Source: CBFFRJ01 sp963530515
GTDB taxonomy: Bacteria; Pseudomonadota; Gammaproteobacteria; Enterobacterales; Enterobacteriaceae
Direction of reading: 5' to 3'
Assembly: GCA_963530515.1 (NCBI GenBank)
Contig: CAUSEC010000014.1
Location: 1 to 64,000, forward strand
DNA: 64,000 nt
In this document: in pieces, positions 58,943 to 64,000 of the stretch
How the letters are laid out: each line of letters starts with the position of its first letter
Numbering within the stretch: the first letter of the stretch is position 1
Made by a program: the position numbers and the translations under genes
The notes under the pieces: generated by a model
What the model was told of the DNA's origin: nothing
What the model saw: only the letters and a program-made list of their open reading frames with translations
Database searches by the model: none

Positions 58943-61276
58943 ATGAAGCAAATCCGTTTACTGGCGCAATACTACGTCGACCTGATGATGAAGCTCGGCC
59001 TGGTGCGTTTCTCGATGTTGCTGGCTCTGGCGCTGGTGGTCCTTGCCATCGTGGTGCAAATGGCCGTGACGATGGTTCTGCAGGGCCAGGTGGAAAATAT
59101 CGACGTTATCCGTTCGATTTTCTTTGGCCTGTTGATTACGCCCTGGGCGGTTTACTTTCTGTCGGTGGTGGTGGAGCAGCTTGAGGAGTCGCGTCAGCGC
59201 CTCTCACGGCTGGTCGATAAGCTTGAAGAGATGCGTGACCGTGACCTCAAACTCAACGTACAGCTAAAAGAGAACATCACCCGACTCAACCAGGAGATGG
59301 CCGACCGCGAGAAAGCCGAGGCAGAGCGTCAGGCCACCTTTGAGCAGCTCAAAATAGAAATGCAGGAGCGCGAGCAGACGCAGATTCAGCTGGAGCAGCA
59401 GTCGACGTTTTTGCGCTCATTCCTCGATGCGTCGCCGGATCTGGTGTTCTATCGCAATGAAGATAAAGAATTTTCCGGCTGTAACCGGGCCATGGAGTTG
59501 CTGACCGGGAAGAGCGAAAAGCAGCTGATTAATCTGAAGCCGCAGGACGTTTACTCTGCGGAAGCCTCGGAAAAAGTCATTGAAACGGATGAAAAAGTTT
59601 TCCGCCATAACGTCTCGCTCACCTATGAGCAGTGGCTGGATTACCCGGACGGGCGCAAAGCCTGTTTTGAAATTCGCAAAGTCCCTTACTACGACCGCGT
59701 AGGCAAGCGCCATGGGCTCATGGGCTTCGGGCGCGATATTACCGAGCGTAAGCGCTATCAGGACGCTCTGGAGCGTTCCAGCCGCGATAAGACCACCTTT
59801 ATCTCCACCATCAGCCATGAGCTCCGTACGCCGCTTAACGGCATCGTGGGTTTGAGTCGTATCCTGCTGGACACCGAGCTGACCGACGAGCAGGAGAAAT
59901 ACCTCAAGACCATCCACGTCTCCGCCGTGACGCTTGGCAATATCTTCAACGATATTATCGATATGGATAAAATGGAGCGCCGTAAAGTCCAGCTTGATAA
60001 TCAACCCGTCGACTTCACCAGCTTCCTCGCGGATCTTGAGAACTTGTCGGGTCTGCAGGCGCACCAAAAAGGGCTGCGGTTTGTGATGGAGCCAACGCTC
60101 CCACTGCCGCATAAAGTGGTGACGGACGGCACGCGTCTGCGCCAGATCCTGTGGAACCTGATCAGTAACGCCGTCAAATTCACCCGCGAGGGGCAGGTCA
60201 CCGTCCGTGTGCGCTTTGATGACGGCGACATCCTGCATTTCGAAGTGGAAGATTCCGGCATCGGTATTCCTCGCGAAGAACTCGATAAAATCTTCGCCAT
60301 GTATTATCAGGTCAAAGACAGCCACGGTGGAAAACCGGCCACCGGGACCGGTATTGGCCTGGCGGTCTCTCGCCGCCTGGCAAAAAGCATGGGGGGCGAC
60401 ATTGTCGTCACCAGCCAGGCGGGCAAAGGCTCTCTGTTTACGCTGACGGTGCATGCTCCTGCGGTCGCGGAAGAGGTGGAAGATGCCTTTGAAGACGATG
60501 ATATGCCGCTGCCGGCGCTGCATGTGCTGTTGGTGGAAGACATCGAGCTTAACGTGATTGTTGCCCGCTCCGTGCTGGAGAAACTGGGTAGCAGCGTGGA
60601 CGTGGCGATGACCGGCAAAGCCGCACTCGAGATGTTCCAGCCTGGCGAATATGATCTGGTACTACTGGATATTCAACTGCCGGACATGACCGGACTGGAT
60701 ATTTCCCGCCTGCTCACCAGTCAGTTCGCTCGTGAAGAGCTGCCGCCACTGGTTGCCCTGACCGCTAACGTGCTGAAAGATAAAAACGAGTATCTTGAGG
60801 CCGGGATGGATGATGTGCTGAGTAAGCCTCTGGCCGTCCCTGCATTAACTGCCATGATTAAAAAATTCTGGGATACCTGCGACGACGAGGATGAAACGAT
60901 GACTGCAACGGACAACAAATCGCAAAACCTGCTGGATGTGGAGATGCTTGAACAGTACATCGAGCTGGTGGGGCCGAAACTCATTACCGATGGGCTGGCG
61001 GTCTTTGAAAAAATGATGCCAGGCTATGTCAGCGTGCTTGAATCTAACCTGACGGCTCGCGATCAAAAAGGGATCGTCGAAGAGGGGCATAAGATCAAAG
61101 GGGCGGCGGGGTCGATCGGATTGCGCCACCTTCAGCAGTTAGGGCAGCAGATCCAGTCCCCGGATCTTCCGGCATGGTGGGATAACGTTGGTGAATGGAT
61201 CGAAGAGATGAAGCAGGAATGGCCGCACGATGTGGACGTGCTAAAAGCGTGGGTAGCGAACGCTGGAAAAAAATGA
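58943..61276 (+). CDS. arcB: Aerobic respiration control sensor kinase ArcB
   Basis: ArcB is the hybrid sensor kinase that reads quinone redox state and phosphorylates ArcA when oxygen is low. ATG 58943 (MKQIRLLAQYYVD) gives 777 residues, one fewer than E. coli, the loss being in the receiver-HPt linker. Two membrane helices (about 25 to 45 and 58 to 77), a coiled-coil linker (78 to 152), PAS domain with redox Cys180 and Cys241, histidine kinase (His292 in ISHELRTPLNG, N, G1, G2 boxes), receiver domain (Asp576 region VLLDIQLPDMTG) and HPt domain (His716 in EEGHKIKGAAGS) are all visible. Its 3' end meets arcZ. Confidence 0.98.
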   Translation: MKQIRLLAQYYVDLMMKLGLVRFSMLLALALVVLAIVVQMAVTMVLQGQVENIDVIRSIFFGLLITPWAVYFLSVVVEQLEESRQRLSRLVDKLEEMRDRDLKLNVQLKENITRLNQEMADREKAEAERQATFEQLKIEMQEREQTQIQLEQQSTFLRSFLDASPDLVFYRNEDKEFSGCNRAMELLTGKSEKQLINLKPQDVYSAEASEKVIETDEKVFRHNVSLTYEQWLDYPDGRKACFEIRKVPYYDRVGKRHGLMGFGRDITERKRYQDALERSSRDKTTFISTISHELRTPLNGIVGLSRILLDTELTDEQEKYLKTIHVSAVTLGNIFNDIIDMDKMERRKVQLDNQPVDFTSFLADLENLSGLQAHQKGLRFVMEPTLPLPHKVVTDGTRLRQILWNLISNAVKFTREGQVTVRVRFDDGDILHFEVEDSGIGIPREELDKIFAMYYQVKDSHGGKPATGTGIGLAVSRRLAKSMGGDIVVTSQAGKGSLFTLTVHAPAVAEEVEDAFEDDDMPLPALHVLLVEDIELNVIVARSVLEKLGSSVDVAMTGKAALEMFQPGEYDLVLLDIQLPDMTGLDISRLLTSQFAREELPPLVALTANVLKDKNEYLEAGMDDVLSKPLAVPALTAMIKKFWDTCDDEDETMTATDNKSQNLLDVEMLEQYIELVGPKLITDGLAVFEKMMPGYVSVLESNLTARDQKGIVEEGHKIKGAAGSIGLRHLQQLGQQIQSPDLPAWWDNVGEWIEEMKQEWPHDVDVLKAWVANAGKK

Positions 61277-61392
61277 CCCCGGATTAACCGGGGTGCGCGA
61301 ATACTGCGCCAACACCAGGGAAATCGTGGCTGCGCCGTAATGTTATAGTTTTATATTTACAAGGGCGCAGTCTGAAAAATTGAACTGCACGC
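61267..61392 (-). ncRNA. arcZ: Small RNA ArcZ
   Basis: On the minus strand this region matches E. coli ArcZ, an Hfq-bound sRNA that activates rpoS translation and represses flhDC and others. Shared blocks are GCGCCCTTGTAA, TTACGGCGCAGCC, the target-pairing GATTTCCCTGGTGTTGG, CGCAGTATTCGCGC and the terminator ACCCCGGTTAATCCGGGGT with a T run at 61267-61273. The terminator overlaps the arcB stop codon. A TATCTT -10 box (61397-61402) sets the 5' end near 61390. The 5' third differs most from E. coli. ArcZ is repressed by ArcA in E. coli, and an ArcA-like repeat lies just upstream. Ends are approximate; comparison is from memory. Confidence 0.92.
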
Positions 61393-61409
61393 ACATAAGA
61401 TAGCAAATC

Positions 61410-61424
61410 TTAAATGATTTGTTA
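61410..61424 (-). promoter_or_regulatory. Putative ArcA box at the arcZ promoter
   Basis: TTAAATGATTTGTTA has the ArcA-type direct repeat of TTAA/GTTA units 11 bases apart and overlaps the -35 area of arcZ. ArcA repression of arcZ is established in E. coli; this site is inferred. Confidence 0.45.
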
Positions 61425-61508
61425 CATCAATCAGTGAAATGTGTGAAGCATACCGCCCTTATCAAAATATTTAATTATCGAGTGGCCGTTGTACAAAGGA
61501 TGAGCAAA

Positions 61509-62162
61509 ATGAAAAAAGTCGGTGTTGTTCTCAGTGGCGCAGGCGTTTACGACGGTTCGGAAATCCATGAAGCAGTCTTGACGTTGCTGGCGATCGCCCG
61601 CGAAGGGGCAGAAGCCGTCTGTTTTGCGCCGGATAAGATCCAGTCAGATGTGATCAACCATCTTAACGGGGATCCGATGAATGAGAGCCGCAATGTGTTG
61701 ATCGAAGCAGCACGCATCGCACGCGGATCCATACAATCTCTCGCCTATGCATCAGTAAACGATCTGGATGCATTGATTGTTCCGGGGGGATTTGGGGCCG
61801 CCAAAAACCTCAGCACATTTGCCAGCCAGGGAAGTGAATGTGTGGTGGACGCCGGGCTGAAACGACTGGCGCAGGAGATGCACCTGGCTGGAAAGCCCCT
61901 GGGCTTTATCTGCATTGCCCCTGCTATGCTGCCGAAAATTTTCGATTTCCCTCTGCGTCTGACCATCGGGACGGACATTGATACGGCCGAAGTCATTGAA
62001 GACATGGGGGCTGAGCACATTCCTTGCCCGGTGGACGATATCGTGGTGGACGAGGATAACAAAGTGGTCACGACGCCTGCGTACATGCTGGCGCAGAACA
62101 TTGCGCAAGCGGCGACCGGTATCGAAAAACTGGTCGCGCGTGTGCTGGTGCTCACCGAATGA
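61509..62162 (+). CDS. elbB: DJ-1/PfpI-like protein ElbB
   Basis: ElbB is a DJ-1/PfpI superfamily protein with reported weak glyoxalase activity; its physiological role is unclear. ATG 61509 (MKKVGVVLSG) gives 217 residues, the E. coli length, with AAGGA 10 bases upstream; an in-frame ATG three codons earlier is possible. The nucleophile elbow Cys lies in GFICIAPAM, with VPGGFGAAKNLS upstream. Its stop overlaps the mtgA start by four bases. Confidence 0.96.
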   Translation: MKKVGVVLSGAGVYDGSEIHEAVLTLLAIAREGAEAVCFAPDKIQSDVINHLNGDPMNESRNVLIEAARIARGSIQSLAYASVNDLDALIVPGGFGAAKNLSTFASQGSECVVDAGLKRLAQEMHLAGKPLGFICIAPAMLPKIFDFPLRLTIGTDIDTAEVIEDMGAEHIPCPVDDIVVDEDNKVVTTPAYMLAQNIAQAATGIEKLVARVLVLTE

Positions 62163-62887
62163 GGGGAGTGAGAGGTCCGCTGAAAAGCCGTCTCAAACGG
62201 TTCTTTTTGCGAGTGGTGCTGGGCCTGGCTATTTTTTGGGGCGGTGGCATTCTTCTGTTCAGCTTTATGCCGGTGCCGTTTTCTGCGGTCATGGTTGAAC
62301 GACAGCTTGGGGCATGGTTGACAGGGAATTTCGGCTATGTTGCCCACTCAGACTGGGTGAGTATGGACGACATTTCCCCCTGGGCTGCGCTGGCGGTCAT
62401 CGCGGCTGAAGATCAGCGTTTCCCTGACCACTGGGGGCTGGATTTTGGCGCTATCGAAAAAGCCCTCTCTCATAATGAGAAACATGAAAATCGCATTCGC
62501 GGCGCATCGACCATTTCCCAGCAGACGGTAAAAAACCTGCTGCTGTGGGATGGCAAAAGCTGGGTGCGTAAAGGGCTTGAGGCGGGACTGACGCTGACGA
62601 CGGAAGTGGTCTGGACCAAGCGGCGCATACTCACTGTTTATCTGAATATTGCGGAATTTGGTGAGGGTATTTTTGGCGTGGAAGAGGCATCGCAGCGCTA
62701 TTTCCATAAACCTGCCAGCAAACTCACCATGTCGGAAGCGGCACTTCTGGCTGCGGTGCTGCCTAACCCTGTTCGCTTCCGGGCGGATGCGCCTTCCGGT
62801 TATGTACGCAGCCGACAGGCGTGGATCCTGCGCCAGATGCGCCAGTTAGGCGGAGAAGAATTTCTGGAGCGCAACAGGCTCTATTAA
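62159..62887 (+). CDS. mtgA: Monofunctional peptidoglycan glycosyltransferase
   Basis: MtgA polymerises lipid II into glycan strands and is recruited to the division site. The 242 residues equal E. coli MtgA. One membrane anchor (about 18 to 38, VVLGLAIFWGGGILLFSF), then the GT51 domain with the catalytic glutamate in AVIAAEDQRFPDHWG, RGASTISQQTVKNL, KRRILTVYLNIAEFG and the terminal Arg/Leu region. It starts at ATGA overlapping elbB. In K-12 yrbL lies between mtgA and npr; here it does not. Confidence 0.97.
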   Translation: MRGVRGPLKSRLKRFFLRVVLGLAIFWGGGILLFSFMPVPFSAVMVERQLGAWLTGNFGYVAHSDWVSMDDISPWAALAVIAAEDQRFPDHWGLDFGAIEKALSHNEKHENRIRGASTISQQTVKNLLLWDGKSWVRKGLEAGLTLTTEVVWTKRRILTVYLNIAEFGEGIFGVEEASQRYFHKPASKLTMSEAALLAAVLPNPVRFRADAPSGYVRSRQAWILRQMRQLGGEEFLERNRLY

Positions 62888-62896
62888 CGGCCAGTG

Positions 62897-62916
62897 CCCT
62901 CTCTGACAGGAGAGGG
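62897..62916. terminator. Hairpin between convergent mtgA and npr
   Basis: Seven-base arms CCCTCTC (62897-62903) and GAGAGGG (62910-62916) between the mtgA and npr stop codons. No T tract. Confidence 0.45.
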
Positions 62917-63189
62917 TTACTCTTCGTCAAAGCCGGCGATAAACAGCGCGATAACCGCTGCCAGCGCCTCTTCTTCCTGCGGGCCGCTTGCCTCAACCTC
63001 GATTTGCCGTCCTTTTGCTGAGTCCAGCATCAGCAGGGCGATCACACTGCTGGCTTCCGCTTCTGTTCCCTCGTCATTGCGCAAGAGCACTTCGGCATCA
63101 AACCCCTGAACCAGTTCAAACAGCTTCATCGCCGGGCGCGCATGCATGCCCAGCTTGTTGGTGATTTCAACAGTTTGTTTTACGGTCAT
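62917..63189 (-). CDS. npr: Phosphocarrier protein NPr of the nitrogen phosphotransferase system
   Basis: NPr (PtsO) passes phosphate from EI-Ntr to EIIA-Ntr, a regulatory chain tied to potassium and nitrogen state. The 90 residues equal E. coli NPr. The phosphorylated His16 is in NKLGMHARPA, and the serine region SSVIALLMLDSAKG replaces the Ser46 site of HPr. It overlaps the end of rapZ by four bases and is cotranscribed from the rpoN side, outside the window. Confidence 0.98.
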   Translation of the reverse strand: MTVKQTVEITNKLGMHARPAMKLFELVQGFDAEVLLRNDEGTEAEASSVIALLMLDSAKGRQIEVEASGPQEEEALAAVIALFIAGFDEE

Positions 63190-64000
63190 GTTTTGCGTTT
63201 TTCCAGCGTACGATGACGAGACTGAACGTTTTTACCGCGCGAACGGAAGTAGTCGGCGAGCTGTTCAGCGACATAGACGGAGCGGTGTTTCCCCCCCGTA
63301 CAACCAATGGCGACGGTCAGGTAGCTTCGGTTGTTGGTTTCGAGCATAGGAAGCCACAACTCGAGATAGCTGCGCGTCTGGTAGATAAAATTGTGGACTT
63401 CGGTATGTCTGTCGAGGAAGGCGGCAACGGGTTTGTCGAGGCCGGTCATCGGGCGAAGTTTGGGGTCCCAGTGCGGGTTGGGTAAAAAGCGCACGTCGAA
63501 AACGTAGTCGGCGTCGATGGGGATACCATGCTTAAAGCCGAAGGACTCAAACACCATTGTTAGCTCACGTTCGCGCTTGCCGAGCAGTCGGGTGCGGAGC
63601 ATTTCTGCCAGCTCATGCACCGACATCTCAGAGGTGTCGACAATCAGATCGGCACGGGAGCGCAAAGGCTCAAGCAGATTGCTTTCTTCATCAATGGCGC
63701 TTTCCAGCGACAGATTCTTACTGGAAAGAGGGTGCAAACGGCGGGTATCGCTGTAGCGGCGAATCAGGGTGTTGCGATCGGCGTCGAGGAACAGCAGCTG
63801 CGGCGAGAAATAATCCGGCAGATTGTTCATGGCCTGTTCGAAGATTTCAGGCGACTCCGGCATGTTACGCACATCGATACTGACGGCGGCAGACGTTTGT
63901 CTGTCGGCCAGCGTCCTCGCCAGTTCAGGCAGCAACACCACTGGCAGGTTATCGACGCAGTAAAATCCCATGTCTTCCAGTGCACGCAGGGCGACCGATT
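63186..64000 (-). CDS. rapZ: RNase adapter protein RapZ, 3' part
   Basis: RapZ binds GlcN6P and the sRNA GlmZ and presents GlmZ to RNase E, controlling glmS. The gene runs off the right edge; the window holds the codons from about SVALRALEDMGFYCVDN onward, missing roughly the first 14 residues with the Walker A motif GRSGSGKS. Visible: the Walker B-like LLFLDAD, DTRRLHPLS, the C-terminal RNA-binding domain with VAIGCTGGKHRSVY and the basic tail SRHRTLEKRKT. Sequence is almost identical to E. coli RapZ as I recall it. Confidence 0.98.
   Translation of the reverse strand, partial: SVALRALEDMGFYCVDNLPVVLLPELARTLADRQTSAAVSIDVRNMPESPEIFEQAMNNLPDYFSPQLLFLDADRNTLIRRYSDTRRLHPLSSKNLSLESAIDEESNLLEPLRSRADLIVDTSEMSVHELAEMLRTRLLGKRERELTMVFESFGFKHGIPIDADYVFDVRFLPNPHWDPKLRPMTGLDKPVAAFLDRHTEVHNFIYQTRSYLELWLPMLETNNRSYLTVAIGCTGGKHRSVYVAEQLADYFRSRGKNVQSRHRTLEKRKT

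Noticed and set aside
59417..60523. A 368-codon leftward frame opposite arcB
   Set aside because: Antisense shadow of the kinase and receiver region; no promoter or ribosome site.

Overview
The window is a 64 kb chromosomal segment of a gamma-proteobacterium of the family Enterobacteriaceae. Gene content, gene order and protein sequences follow the Escherichia coli K-12 fis-to-rapZ stretch almost gene for gene. Codon use and the accessory differences (msrPQ next to csrD, a succinate-semialdehyde dehydrogenase after aaeB, a TetR-controlled cluster where K-12 has dcuD) suggest Enterobacter or a close relative such as Lelliottia or Leclercia. That placement is inference from memory of gene order, not from a search.

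Layout. 1-1762: the tail end of a decayed lambdoid prophage (terminase large subunit C-terminus, a lambda I-type tail assembly gene, two small phage genes), abutting the fis terminator. 1868-8025, leftward: fis, dusB, prmA, panF, yhdT, accC, accB. 8026-8552: the accBC leader, which contains an unlisted, deleted and frameshifted remnant of aroQ. 8553-10154, leftward: msrQ and msrP (periplasmic methionine sulfoxide reductase). 10440-22724, rightward: csrD, mreBCD, yhdE (maf), rng, yhdP, tldD, covering carbon-storage sRNA turnover, cell shape, RNase G, an AsmA-like envelope protein and a metalloprotease. 22761-26978: aaeR and the divergent aaeXAB efflux operon. 27062-30375: an aldehyde dehydrogenase, yhcO, two tandem yhcN-like genes and argR. 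30788-38763: mdh, degS, degQ, zapG, zapE, rplM-rpsI, sspAB.

38801-45774 is the main accessory block. A TetR-type regulator faces five co-directional genes: a short-chain dehydrogenase, a Gfo/Idh/MocA oxidoreductase, a xylose-isomerase-like TIM-barrel enzyme, an MFS transporter and a fumarate-reductase-like flavoprotein. Two near-identical palindromes lie in the divergent promoter region. It looks like a complete uptake and redox-catabolic unit for a polyol, keto-sugar, glycoside or cyclitol whose substrate I cannot name. It runs directly into the sialic acid operon nanR-nanA-nanT-nanE-nanK-nanQ (45866-51288), whose promoter carries three GGTATA NanR repeats.

51342-57230, leftward: gltD and gltB (glutamate synthase), preceded by a short upstream ORF that is in frame with gltB and separated from it by one amber codon. 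57902-64000: yhcC, arcB, the small RNA gene arcZ (opposite strand, ending against arcB), elbB, mtgA, then npr and rapZ on the minus strand, with rapZ cut by the window edge. K-12 genes yhdJ, acuI, dcuD, the gltF/yhc cluster and yrbL are absent from their usual positions.

The strongest items for a second look are the TetR-controlled cluster and its operators, the aroQ remnant in the accBC leader, and the in-frame uORF before gltB. No tRNA, rRNA, CRISPR array or intact insertion sequence was seen.
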